Positions 1 to 7,574 are shown, counted from the first letter of the stretch. The stretch is 8,526 bases of DNA from Caldisericales bacterium (GCA_015485995.1 WFSP01000054.1:1-8526), one strand, 5' to 3'. The notes: a model not told the origin generated them from the letters alone. Program-made: numbers and translations.

Positions 1-118
1 AAAACTTCTTCTAATAGCCCATCAAATATGCCTAAATAAGTCCCAGTACAAACACCTTGACATAGATCCCGATAAAAGAGACAAAATAAAGGATAAAAAC
101 TTATGTTTTTCCTCTTGA

Positions 119-138
119 CAAAGATCGTAGTATCTTTG
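119..138. promoter_or_regulatory. Inverted repeat upstream of the operon promoter, possible operator
   Basis: CAAAGAT (119-125) and ATCTTTG (132-138) form a perfect 7-bp inverted repeat around a 6-base centre. It ends about 18 bases upstream of the -35 element at 157, a place where an activator often binds. A TTGACA (115-120) overlaps its left edge but has no acceptable -10 box 16-18 bases downstream, so I do not call a second promoter. A short repeat like this can arise by chance in AT-rich DNA. The operator role is inference. Confidence 0.3.
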
Positions 139-156
139 ATGAGGCAATTCGGGCTC

Positions 157-184
157 TTTACATTTTAAAATTTAAGATTATAAT
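157..184 (+). promoter_or_regulatory. Sigma70-type promoter of the ABC transporter operon
   Basis: TTTACA (157-162, five of six matches to the -35 consensus) and a perfect TATAAT (179-184) are separated by 16 bases. Transcription should begin near 191, giving a leader of about 79 nt before the binding-protein gene. The spacer contains the 10-bp palindrome ATTTTAAAAT (162-171), which may be only AT-rich background. It is the only strong plus-strand promoter before the operon, and probably drives all five genes through 6281. Confidence 0.7.
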
Positions 185-191
185 CTGGAAA

Positions 192-219
192 AGGGAGGTG
201 GTACCCCGATAAAATGTAA
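192..219 (+). promoter_or_regulatory. Leader Shine-Dalgarno tract followed by a minimal AUG-UAA
   Basis: Within the predicted 5' leader, AGGGAGGTG (192-200) is a strong Shine-Dalgarno-like tract not used by the binding-protein gene, which has its own (251-260). It is followed 13 bases later by ATG (214-216) directly joined to TAA (217-219), a start-stop pair coding for one residue. It may be a ribosome standby or stalling site, or a coincidence. The 13-base spacing is longer than ideal. No purine, preQ1 or other riboswitch consensus is recognisable in this short leader. Confidence 0.25.
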
Positions 220-269
220 GAAAAGTGAACAACAATAAAATTAAAATGAGAAGGAGGAGGTAGCAGCAA

Positions 270-1391
270 ATGAAAAAGTACAAGATTTTAGCATTATTTA
301 TTGCCGTACTATTTGTAGTAACGATCTTTGCGGGTTGTGCCCCTAAACCTGCACAAAATCCTTCGCAGCCTGCAAAACCTGCGAAAAAAATTAAAGTTGC
401 AATGGTTTTAGTAGGCCCTAAAAATGATGGTGGTTGGTCCCAGGCACATTATGAAGGTTTGATGTATCTTAAAGACCACGATCCAAACGTTGAAGTTGCT
501 TATTCGGAAAGTGTTCAGGAAGGCGCCCCATGCGAAAAGGTCGTAAGGGATTATTGTAACCAGGGTTATAAGGTGATCTTTACAACGAGTTTCGGATTTA
601 TGGATCCTACACTCAACGCCGCAAAAGATTATCCAGATGTTGTTTTTGAACACTGCTCCGGCTACAAAACAGCGAAGAATATGGGTAATTATTTCGGTAG
701 AATGTATCAGCCTGATTATCTTGCGGGCCTTGTTGCAGGAAAAATGACAAAATCTAATTATATCGGTTTTGTTGCTCCGTTCTCAACTCCGGAAGTTGTC
801 AGAGAGATTGATGCATTTACGCTTGGCGCAAGAGAGGTAAATCCAAAAGTTGAAGTTCACGTTGTATGGCTTAACACTTGGTTTGACCCTACAAAAGAGG
901 GAAATGCTGCAAAAACCTTTATTGCTAATGGTGCTGACGTCGTTGCAAGCGGAATGGACTCACCGGCTCCTTTAGAAGAAGCTCAGAAAGCAGGAGTTTA
1001 TGCGATTGGATACGACAGAGATATGGCAAGTTTTGCGCCTAAGGCAGTTCTTACATCTCGTATATGGCACTGGGGTGTTTATTATACAAAAGTCCTTAAG
1101 GAAGTCGAGGATGGTACCTGGAAACCCACTGCGTATTGGGGTGGAATGAATGAAGGTATTGTAGATCTCGCTCCTCTTGGGCCAATGGTTCCTGATAATG
1201 TAAAAGAACTTGTTAAGAAAAGAGAAGATGCAATTAAGGCAGGAACGTTCAAAGTTTTTACTGGCCCAATTTATGACCAGGACGGGAACCTTAAGGTAAA
1301 GGAAGGGGAAGAACTTCCAGATGGCGACAAACTGCAATTGCAGTGGTTTGTTAAAGGCGTTGTGGGAACAATTCCTAAAGGTGGCTCTTAA
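270..1391 (+). CDS. BMP/Med-family ABC transporter substrate-binding lipoprotein, probably for nucleosides or purines
   Basis: This is the solute receptor of the ABC importer encoded downstream. Residues 1-22 are a lipoprotein signal peptide (MKK start, hydrophobic core) ending in the lipobox FAGC, so Cys23 should be lipidated and the protein anchored outside the membrane. A Pro/Ala/Lys-rich linker (24-40) precedes the binding domain. Family hallmarks are DGGWSQAHYEG (53-63), GNYFGR (139-144) and GYDRDM (247-252). The tail, with an FTGPI motif and a segment ending in WFVKGVVGTIP, is typical of one BMP subgroup. At 373 residues the length is normal. The start is well supported by AAGGAGGAGG (251-260), 9 bases before ATG. 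Studied relatives (PnrA, NupN) bind purine nucleosides, but the substrate here is inference. Three cysteines in the mature part (88, 96, 129) are unusual. It is the first gene of the operon. Confidence 0.9.
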   Translation: MKKYKILALFIAVLFVVTIFAGCAPKPAQNPSQPAKPAKKIKVAMVLVGPKNDGGWSQAHYEGLMYLKDHDPNVEVAYSESVQEGAPCEKVVRDYCNQGYKVIFTTSFGFMDPTLNAAKDYPDVVFEHCSGYKTAKNMGNYFGRMYQPDYLAGLVAGKMTKSNYIGFVAPFSTPEVVREIDAFTLGAREVNPKVEVHVVWLNTWFDPTKEGNAAKTFIANGADVVASGMDSPAPLEEAQKAGVYAIGYDRDMASFAPKAVLTSRIWHWGVYYTKVLKEVEDGTWKPTAYWGGMNEGIVDLAPLGPMVPDNVKELVKKREDAIKAGTFKVFTGPIYDQDGNLKVKEGEELPDGDKLQLQWFVKGVVGTIPKGGS

Positions 1392-1411
1392 TAAGTACTA
1401 AGATATAGAGA

Positions 1412-1448
1412 ATGCCCCGGGCTGTTTTAAGAGTTCGGGGCGTCTTTT
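1412..1448 (+). terminator. Intra-operon hairpin with T-run, likely partial terminator
   Basis: GCCCCG (1414-1419) pairs with CGGGGC (1436-1441). The stem extends inward by two G-U pairs, a C-G and a U-A, and outward by U-G and A-U, giving about 12 pairs around an 8-base loop (1424-1431). A short T-run (1445-1448) follows. The structure sits between the binding-protein gene and the ATPase gene. Such hairpins commonly cause partial termination and/or 3'-end protection, so the receptor is expressed above the membrane parts. The T-run is short, so complete termination is unlikely. Confidence 0.7.
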
Positions 1449-1465
1449 GTATGGAGGAAAATACG

Positions 1466-2992
1466 ATGGAGGAGATTGTACTTCAAGCAAAAAATATAAC
1501 TAAAAGATTTCCAGGAGTCCTTGCGAATGACCATATCAATTTTAATTTGAGAAAGGGTGAAATACATACATTGCTCGGTGAAAACGGTGCTGGTAAAAGT
1601 ACCTTAGTAAATATTTTTGACGGTATTTACTACCCCAACGAGGGGGAAATATACATAAATGGAAAGAAAGCAAATATAAGGTCTCCATTTGATTCAATGC
1701 GTTACGGAATTGGAATGATACATCAACACTTTATGTTAGTGGATACTCTAACCGTTTTAGAAAATATCGTTCTCGGTTTAAAAGACCAGAAATTCATTAT
1801 CGATAAAAAAGAAGTTGCGGATAAAATTCTCGAAATATCGGATAAATATCATTTCGATTTAAAACCACATACAAAGATTTGGCAACTCTCTGTTGGAGAA
1901 CAGCAGAGAGTAGAGATAGTCAAAATGCTTTTTAGGGGTGCAAAAATTTTAATTCTTGATGAACCAACAGCTGTACTTACACCTCAGGAGGCCGAAGCCT
2001 TGTTTGATATTTTAAAGCAGATGAAAAACGAAGGAAAATCTATTATATTTATTAGCCATAAGTTAAATGAAGTAATGGAAATTTCAGATAGAATAACTGT
2101 TTTAAGAAAAGGAAAGCTTATAGGCACGGTAAACAAGGATGAAATTTCACCCTCAGAACTTGCCAAAATGATGGTAGGAAGAGAAGTATTATTCAGGTTG
2201 CACCGTAAACCTATGGAACAAGGAAAAGAAGTTTTAAAAGTAGAAAATGTAGAAGCCTTTAATGATAGAGGCATAAAGGTGTTGGACGAAATCGGCTTTA
2301 CCGTGCACAGAGGTGAAATCTTTGGTTTGGCAGGAATAGCTGGAAATGGACAAAAGGAACTGGCGCAGGTAATAACCGGTCTGCGCAAATCAACTGGCGG
2401 AACGGTTTATTTAAACGGCAAAGACATTACAAACAAGCATCCATTACATATTACAAATAGTGGAGCTAATTACATACCGCCTGACAGGCTGAAGGTGGGG
2501 CTCATTCCGAACCTTTCATCCATTGAAAACGCGATTCTCAGGATATATAGAAGGGAGCCCATTGGAAGAAGAAGTTTTGTTGATTATAAGAAAGCTCGTG
2601 AATTTACAGAGAACCTCATAGAAAGATACAATATTATGGTTCCCCGTATAGAGGCTCCTGTAAAGCTTCTCTCGGGTGGAAATATGCAAAAACTTCTCCT
2701 TGCAAGGGAAATAACTGAAAACCCTTCTCTACTTATTGCGGTACATCCTACACGTGGGCTTGATGTAGGGGCCACAGAATTTATCAGGAAAAAGCTTTTA
2801 GAGGTGCGCGATATGGGTATGGCTGTTTTACTAATATCTGAAGACCTTGATGAAATTCTAATGATTTCCGACAGGATAGGGGTAATTTACGAGGGAAGGA
2901 TTACAGGAATCGTAAATGCTAAGGACGCCGACGTGCACAAAATTGGTCTTTTGATGACTGGTGCAACAGAAGAAACAGTAGCTGCAAACTAA
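1466..2992 (+). CDS. Double-domain sugar/nucleoside-type ABC importer ATPase (RbsA/NupO-like)
   Basis: This 508-residue protein fuses two ATPase domains and powers the importer. The first domain is complete: Walker A GENGAGKST (38-46), Q-loop Gln87, signature LSVGEQQ (141-147), Walker B ILILDE (161-166) and switch His198. The second is degenerate as in this family: the P-loop reads GIAGNGQKE (290-298) without the GKS/T, and Walker B is replaced by IAVHPTRGLD (424-433) without the catalytic Glu. Its signature LSGGNMQ (402-408) is kept, so one of the two composite sites should hydrolyse ATP. I chose ATG 1466 because GGAGG (1453-1457) lies 8 bases upstream. The in-frame ATG at 1451 overlaps that site, and one at 1412 lies inside the terminator hairpin. 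The permease genes follow after 16 bases. Confidence 0.92.
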   Translation: MEEIVLQAKNITKRFPGVLANDHINFNLRKGEIHTLLGENGAGKSTLVNIFDGIYYPNEGEIYINGKKANIRSPFDSMRYGIGMIHQHFMLVDTLTVLENIVLGLKDQKFIIDKKEVADKILEISDKYHFDLKPHTKIWQLSVGEQQRVEIVKMLFRGAKILILDEPTAVLTPQEAEALFDILKQMKNEGKSIIFISHKLNEVMEISDRITVLRKGKLIGTVNKDEISPSELAKMMVGREVLFRLHRKPMEQGKEVLKVENVEAFNDRGIKVLDEIGFTVHRGEIFGLAGIAGNGQKELAQVITGLRKSTGGTVYLNGKDITNKHPLHITNSGANYIPPDRLKVGLIPNLSSIENAILRIYRREPIGRRSFVDYKKAREFTENLIERYNIMVPRIEAPVKLLSGGNMQKLLLAREITENPSLLIAVHPTRGLDVGATEFIRKKLLEVRDMGMAVLLISEDLDEILMISDRIGVIYEGRITGIVNAKDADVHKIGLLMTGATEETVAAN

Positions 2993-3008
2993 ATAAGAGA
3001 GGTGAAAT

Positions 3009-4109
3009 ATGCTGAGATTTGAAAAGAGAGAGAGCACACCGGCAAGTTTAAAATTTCTTGTTCCAACAATTTCTATTATTGTCGGCCTTTTAATCGGAGC
3101 GATTGCTATACTTTTTAAAGGTATAAATCCTATACATGTTTATCGTGCGTTGGTAATAGGTGCTTTTAGTAGCAAATATACGTTTTCTGAAACATTAGTT
3201 GCTGCAACTCCGCTGATTCTTATTGCATCAGGCCTAATTCTTGTTTTTAAAATGAACTTTTGGAATATTGGCGCATATGGGCAGTATATAATAGGTGCAA
3301 TTTTTAGCTCTTATTTCGCAATTTTTTGGTCGTCAAGTATACCAAAGCCTATAATGCTTGCTATTATGGTAATTGCAGGGATGGCAGGAGGTGCGATTTG
3401 GGCTATTATCCCGGCCTTACTAAAAGCCTATTGGGAAGTTAATGAAGTAATTTCCACATTACTTTTAAATTATATTGCACTTTTTATTTTGAAATTCTTT
3501 ATGTATGGAACTTGGCGTGACCCTTTGAGTCATGGCTTTCCCCTATCAAAGCCTTTTCCTGATAATGCACAACTCCCCAGAATGGTATCCAATACGAGGG
3601 TAAATATTGGATTAATCTTCGGAATTATTGCTGTCATAATAATATGGATAATATTAAAGAAAACGAAATTTGGATATGAAATTCGTGTGATTGGTGAAAA
3701 TTCCCGTGCAGCACACTATGCAGGGATAAATGTTGCACGCAACATTGTAGTTGCGATGGCAATTAGTGGTGCACTTGCCGGGCTTGCTGGAATGGTTCAG
3801 GTATCTGGTATTATCCATTTTCTGCAAATTGAAATTAATCCGGGTTACGGATACACTGCGATCATCGTTGCGTGGCTCGCATACCTTGACCCTATAGCCG
3901 CCTCATTTGTTGCGGTCCTTTTAGGCGGTCTTGCGTCAGGGGGATATCAAATTCAAATTACGATGCATGTTCCTTTCGGAATAGTAAACGTTATTGAAAG
4001 CTCTATACTGTTTGTTCTTATAGGTAGTGAAATATTTATGAAATACAGGGTGCATTTAGAGCAGAAACGAAAGAAGATAATGTCTGATGCAAAGATAGGA
4101 GGGGAATAA
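3009..4109 (+). CDS. ABC transporter permease, BPD_transp_2 type (NupP-like)
   Basis: This is the first of two membrane subunits of the importer, with 366 residues. After a polar N-terminus comes a first membrane helix (about 15-36), then several more hydrophobic segments across the protein, and a basic C-terminal tail facing the cytoplasm. Recognisable family segments are the loop EVNEVISTLLLNY (143-155), which probably contacts the ATPase, and a GENSRAAHYAGIN stretch followed by a Gly/Ala-rich helix (ISGALAGLAG). AGAGAGGTG (2996-3004) lies only 4 bases before the ATG, slightly close but acceptable, and no better start is apparent. Its closest family type is the longer permease of nucleoside importers (NupP/YufP), distinct from the shorter one that follows. 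Substrate specificity is not readable from the sequence. Confidence 0.9.
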   Translation: MLRFEKRESTPASLKFLVPTISIIVGLLIGAIAILFKGINPIHVYRALVIGAFSSKYTFSETLVAATPLILIASGLILVFKMNFWNIGAYGQYIIGAIFSSYFAIFWSSSIPKPIMLAIMVIAGMAGGAIWAIIPALLKAYWEVNEVISTLLLNYIALFILKFFMYGTWRDPLSHGFPLSKPFPDNAQLPRMVSNTRVNIGLIFGIIAVIIIWIILKKTKFGYEIRVIGENSRAAHYAGINVARNIVVAMAISGALAGLAGMVQVSGIIHFLQIEINPGYGYTAIIVAWLAYLDPIAASFVAVLLGGLASGGYQIQITMHVPFGIVNVIESSILFVLIGSEIFMKYRVHLEQKRKKIMSDAKIGGE

Positions 4110-4110
4110 T

Positions 4111-5052
4111 ATGAACGTTTCTCATCATTTAATTATAACAGCTCTTTTGTTTGCTTCCGTTCAATCTGGTACAATTTTGCTTTTCCCTACATTAGGAGAA
4201 ATCTTTGCAGAACGAGCAGGCATACTGAACCTGGGTGTCGAGGGGATGATGGTTGTCGGTGCACTTGTTGGTTTTGTAGTGACTTATATTACAAAGAATC
4301 CATACCTTGGTTTTATAGTTGGATCGATTGCCGGTGGCCTCACTGCTTTAATACATGCTTTTGTTTCGATTACTCTGCGAGGCAATCAGGTTGTGAGCGG
4401 ACTTGCATTAACTATATTTGGGTTGGGTTTTACAAATTTCTATGGTCAGAAGTGGATAAATTTAAGGCTTTTGGTTACACCGAGACCTATCCCGATTCCG
4501 GGGCTTGTAAAAATCCCATTTATTGGGCCAATATTTTTTAAACAAGATGCGCTTGTATATACGTCCTATATAGTTGCAATTATTATGTGGTACATTTTAT
4601 ATAAAACAAAAGCGGGCGTGCATATTAGGGCTGTTGGGCAAAATGCACGTGCAGCGGATGCAATGGGAGTAAATGTATATGCAACGCGTTACTGGTGGAC
4701 ATTCTTTGGTGGATTGCTTGCAGGTGCAGGTGGTGCTTATCTTACTGTTGGGTACTCATCATTCTGGCTCGATGGAATGACTGCAGGAAGAGGATGGATT
4801 GCTATTGCACTTGTTATCTTTGCAATGTGGGATCCCTTAAATGCAATGATTGGAGCGTACCTTTTCGGAGGTATTGAAGCATTACAATTTCAGCTTCAGG
4901 CGATTGGTGTAACAATTCCCTCATCGCTTCTAAATATGCTTCCGTATCTTCTTACATTTATTGTGATTATTATTGCTTCGCTCATTGTTCGTGTAAAGCA
5001 TATCTCTGCGCCTAAAGAGCTTGGTGTCCCGTATTCCAGAGAGGAAAAATAA
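4111..5052 (+). CDS. ABC transporter permease, BPD_transp_2 type (NupQ-like)
   Basis: This is the second membrane subunit, 313 residues and almost entirely hydrophobic helices. Diagnostic family segments are ERAGILNLGVEGMM (34-47), LRGNQVVSG (89-97) and AVGQNARAADAMG (174-186), followed by a Gly-rich helix and a conserved GRGWIAIA stretch. It begins one base after the upstream permease stop, with AGGAGGGG (4097-4104) six bases before the ATG, so translation is closely coupled. The pair probably forms a heterodimeric channel, as in NupP/NupQ. Its stop codon TAA (5050-5052) shares its last A with the ATG of the following PLP enzyme. Confidence 0.9.
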   Translation: MNVSHHLIITALLFASVQSGTILLFPTLGEIFAERAGILNLGVEGMMVVGALVGFVVTYITKNPYLGFIVGSIAGGLTALIHAFVSITLRGNQVVSGLALTIFGLGFTNFYGQKWINLRLLVTPRPIPIPGLVKIPFIGPIFFKQDALVYTSYIVAIIMWYILYKTKAGVHIRAVGQNARAADAMGVNVYATRYWWTFFGGLLAGAGGAYLTVGYSSFWLDGMTAGRGWIAIALVIFAMWDPLNAMIGAYLFGGIEALQFQLQAIGVTIPSSLLNMLPYLLTFIVIIIASLIVRVKHISAPKELGVPYSREEK

Positions 5053-6281
5053 TGGGCTATATAAAGAAATTAAAATGCCTGTTGTGTGGAACGGAATACA
5101 CTCCTGACGAAGTAACTTATACATGTCCTAAATGTGGTAATGATGGAATTCTTGAAGTAATTTACAATTACGATGAAATTAAAAAACACTTTTCAAGAGA
5201 TACGTTAAAAAGAAACAATAATTATTCTATGTGGCGTTATCTGCCACTTTTACCAATAGATGACCCTTCCAAAATTGGGCCGCTGAAAGTGGGATGGACG
5301 CCTCTATATAAGGCGAAGAGAATCAGAAAAGATTTGGAGATGCCCAATCTTTGGATTAAAGATGATGGAAGGAACCCTACTGCTTCCTTGAAAGATAGAG
5401 CTTCTGCAATTGCGGTGGTAAAGGCCAAAGAACTTGGAAAAGAAGTCATTACCTGTGCATCTACTGGTAATGCCGCTTCGTCTCTTGCCGGTGCTTCGGC
5501 GTCGGTTGGGCTAAAAAATTATATTTTTGTTCCAAAAACTGCTCCGAAAGCAAAAATTGCCCAGTTACTTGTATTCGGTGCAACCGTATTCGCCGTAAAT
5601 GGTACTTATGATGAGGCATTTGACCTTTCCATTAAGGCAACCGAAACTTTCGGATGGTACAACAGGAATACTGCTTACAATCCGTATATGGTGGAAGGCA
5701 AAAAAACAGTAGCTTTGGAAATTATAGAACAGATGAACTTTGAAGTACCGGATTATGTGTTCGTTTCCGTAGGGGATGGTTGTATTATATCCGGCGTTGC
5801 GAAAGGGTATAAAGACATGCTTTCCCTTGGTTTTATAGATAAAATGCCAAAGTTGGTTGCGGTTCAGGCAGAGGGGTGCAAGCCAATCGTGGATGCAGTG
5901 AACGGGAATGGCAAAGTTAGGTTTGTTGAACCCGATACCATTGCGGATAGCATTGCTGTTGGTATTCCGAGGAACCGCATTATGGCAGTACGGGACGTAG
6001 AAGAATCCGGTGGTTTTGGGGTTTCTGTAAGTGATGAAGAAATCATTTCTGCAATTAAATACCTTGGTTCCACACAAGGAATATTTGCAGAGCCTGCTGG
6101 TGCAACCGGATTTGCCGGAATGCTCAAAGCTCTAAAGGAAGGAAAAATTTCTAAAAAAGACAAAATTGTGGCAATTGTTACCGGCAACGGACTTAAAGAT
6201 GTGGATAGCGCAATAAAAGCGGGGGGAGAACCCATTATAATAGACCCTAAGATTGAAGAAGTGAAAAAAGTTTTAAAGTAA
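5052..6281 (+). CDS. thrC: Threonine synthase-like PLP enzyme with N-terminal zinc ribbon
   Basis: This 409-residue fold-type II PLP enzyme probably makes threonine from O-phosphohomoserine. An N-terminal zinc ribbon uses Cys9, Cys12, Cys25 and Cys28, as in one class of threonine synthases. The PLP lysine is Lys114 in NPTASLKDR; many homologues have Phe where this has Leu113. Other matches are STGNAASS (137-144), the NPYMVEGKKT stretch (210-219), the phosphate loop GDGCIISG (241-248) and VTGNGLKD near the C-terminus. The start ATG overlaps the permease stop (TAATG) and has GAGG (5041-5044) seven bases upstream, so it belongs to the transporter operon. No other threonine-pathway gene (hom, thrB, asd) is present. 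Related enzymes (cysteate synthase, threonine dehydratase, diaminopropionate ammonia-lyase) share the fold, so the exact reaction is less certain than the family. Confidence 0.8.
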   Translation: MGYIKKLKCLLCGTEYTPDEVTYTCPKCGNDGILEVIYNYDEIKKHFSRDTLKRNNNYSMWRYLPLLPIDDPSKIGPLKVGWTPLYKAKRIRKDLEMPNLWIKDDGRNPTASLKDRASAIAVVKAKELGKEVITCASTGNAASSLAGASASVGLKNYIFVPKTAPKAKIAQLLVFGATVFAVNGTYDEAFDLSIKATETFGWYNRNTAYNPYMVEGKKTVALEIIEQMNFEVPDYVFVSVGDGCIISGVAKGYKDMLSLGFIDKMPKLVAVQAEGCKPIVDAVNGNGKVRFVEPDTIADSIAVGIPRNRIMAVRDVEESGGFGVSVSDEEIISAIKYLGSTQGIFAEPAGATGFAGMLKALKEGKISKKDKIVAIVTGNGLKDVDSAIKAGGEPIIIDPKIEEVKKVLK

Positions 6282-6336
6282 ACCAATATAAAGGGAGTCC
6301 CTGCGAGAATTTTATCTTTCTTAGACTTCCCGGATG

Positions 6337-6365
6337 TTGACTCTGCAAAAATGGTAGATTAATTT
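6337..6365 (+). promoter_or_regulatory. Weak candidate promoter before the antiporter gene
   Basis: TTGACT (6337-6342, five of six to consensus) is followed after 17 bases by TAATTT (6360-6365), which matches only three of six -10 positions. It would start transcription about 20 bases before the antiporter gene. Upstream in the same 111-bp gap are an 11-bp odd palindrome AGGGA-G-TCCCT (6292-6302) and an imperfect repeat GGGAGTC/GACTTCCC (6293-6299, 6324-6331). No T-run follows them, so I see no real terminator after the PLP enzyme gene, and read-through is possible. Confidence 0.3.
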
Positions 6366-6392
6366 AATGTTTGTTATTATTGAAAGGAGAAT

Positions 6393-7574
6393 ATGCAAGG
6401 GATAATCTCAAATATCTACGTGATTGCGTCTTTGATGCTTCTTTTGGGATTTATCTTTGGAAGGTTTCTCAAGAAGATAGGCCTTACAGAGGTTCTTGCT
6501 TATATTATTGCAGGTATTCTAATTGGACCAATACTAAAATTTAGAGTTCCTTCATCTCTTAACAGAGTTGTTACTGCAATTACTCTTTCTTTTGTTGCTT
6601 ATATGGTAGGTCTGAGTTTCTCGTTTAAGTTTCTTCAGAGGATGGGAAAGAAGGTTCTTACTATTCTCGTAGTAGAAGTAATTGCAACGTCTTTTGTTGT
6701 CTGGGCTTTAGTTTTTCTCTTTACAAAAAATCTTCCCCTGTCTATCATTCTTGGCTCTTTGGCCCCAGCTACTGCCCCAGCGGGAACTATTGCCGTAATC
6801 AGAGACCTTAGGGCAAAAGGTACATTAACGGATGTATCTATCGCCATTGTTGGGCTTGATGATGCAGCAGGTATAATTATTTATTCTTTTGGAATTGTTC
6901 TTACAAAAGCACTCCTTGGTGGTAAAGTTGATATAAAAGCTTTTGTATTGCGGCCATTGTGGGAGATATTTGGTGCTGTTTTGTTAGGCATCCTTGTTGG
7001 TTTTATTGTTTCCTTTCTTACTAATAGAATAAAACTTTCCTCTGACCATATCTTTATTATTTCAATAGGAGTTGTTATGTTTTCCTGGGGAATTGCACAG
7101 GTAATAGGTGTTTCTGCAATACTTACCTGTATGGTCTTCGGCACAGTAATGGTAAATTTTAATACGTCTATTAGTAATCAGTCCAACAGATTGATAGATA
7201 ACATTATGAGTCCTGTATTTATCCTTTTCTTTGCAGCAATTGGCACCCAGATTAATTTTTCACAATTTTTAGGAATGCTCGGCGTTGTCTTAATATATTG
7301 TATTGGGAGAAGTGTTGGGAAAATTTTGGGCTGTGGGTTAGGCGGATTCTTGTCACACTCAGAACCGAAGGTTACAAAATATCTTGGTGTGGCACTGTTA
7401 AACCAGGCAGGTGTTGCCGTGGGCCTGGCTTTCTTGGCAGCCCAGGAGCTGTCTGCATATCATATGGGTGGAACAATCACTACGCTTATGGCTACAACTA
7501 CAGCAGTTTTTCAGCTCCTTTCCCCGCTTGGTACTCAATATGCCCTTAAAAAATCCGGAGAAAGCAGATTATAG
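6393..7574 (+). CDS. Cation:proton antiporter, CPA2 family (Na_H_Exchanger domain only)
   Basis: This 393-residue protein is nearly all membrane helices and fits the Na+/H+ or K+/H+ exchanger domain that swaps a cation for protons across the cell membrane. Key segments are an early LAYIIAGILIGP (35-46), typical of CPA2 proteins, a half-helix region APATAPAGT (124-132), and the paired acidic residues Asp156-Asp157 in GLDDAAG, the ion-binding site expected of electrogenic CPA2 antiporters such as NapA. It ends right after the transport domain. There is no C-terminal TrkA/RCK regulatory domain as in KefB/KefC, nor a separate one next door. The ATG has AAAGGAGA (6383-6390) unusually close (AGGAG ends 3 bases before). 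Na+ versus K+ cannot be decided. It ends inside the opposite-strand gene, overlapping by 6 bp. Confidence 0.85.
   Translation: MQGIISNIYVIASLMLLLGFIFGRFLKKIGLTEVLAYIIAGILIGPILKFRVPSSLNRVVTAITLSFVAYMVGLSFSFKFLQRMGKKVLTILVVEVIATSFVVWALVFLFTKNLPLSIILGSLAPATAPAGTIAVIRDLRAKGTLTDVSIAIVGLDDAAGIIIYSFGIVLTKALLGGKVDIKAFVLRPLWEIFGAVLLGILVGFIVSFLTNRIKLSSDHIFIISIGVVMFSWGIAQVIGVSAILTCMVFGTVMVNFNTSISNQSNRLIDNIMSPVFILFFAAIGTQINFSQFLGMLGVVLIYCIGRSVGKILGCGLGGFLSHSEPKVTKYLGVALLNQAGVAVGLAFLAAQELSAYHMGGTITTLMATTTAVFQLLSPLGTQYALKKSGESRL

Noticed and set aside
91..112. AAAAAC/GTTTTT stem-loop (95-110) as terminator of an upstream gene
   Set aside because: Only six A-T-rich pairs with no following T-run; no gene end is established upstream.
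185..269. Purine or preQ1 riboswitch controlling a nucleoside importer
   Set aside because: The leader is only about 79 nt and lacks the conserved core segments and stems of these riboswitches. No alternative terminator is present.
972..1337. Minus-strand open frame of 121 codons inside the binding-protein gene
   Set aside because: It is antisense to a clearly real lipoprotein gene, has no Shine-Dalgarno of note, and its protein is Cys/Phe/Asn-rich without family features. The same applies to other antisense frames at 408-653, 1984-2388, 5565-6077 and 5864-6286.
1412..1465. Longer N-terminus for the ATPase
   Set aside because: The extra codons overlap the terminator-like hairpin, have no ribosome site, and the encoded residues do not belong to the family's N-terminus.
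6282..6392. Rho-independent terminator after the threonine synthase-like gene
   Set aside because: The only repeats (GGGAGTC/GACTTCCC with a large loop, and AGGGA-G-TCCCT) are weak and not followed by a T-run.
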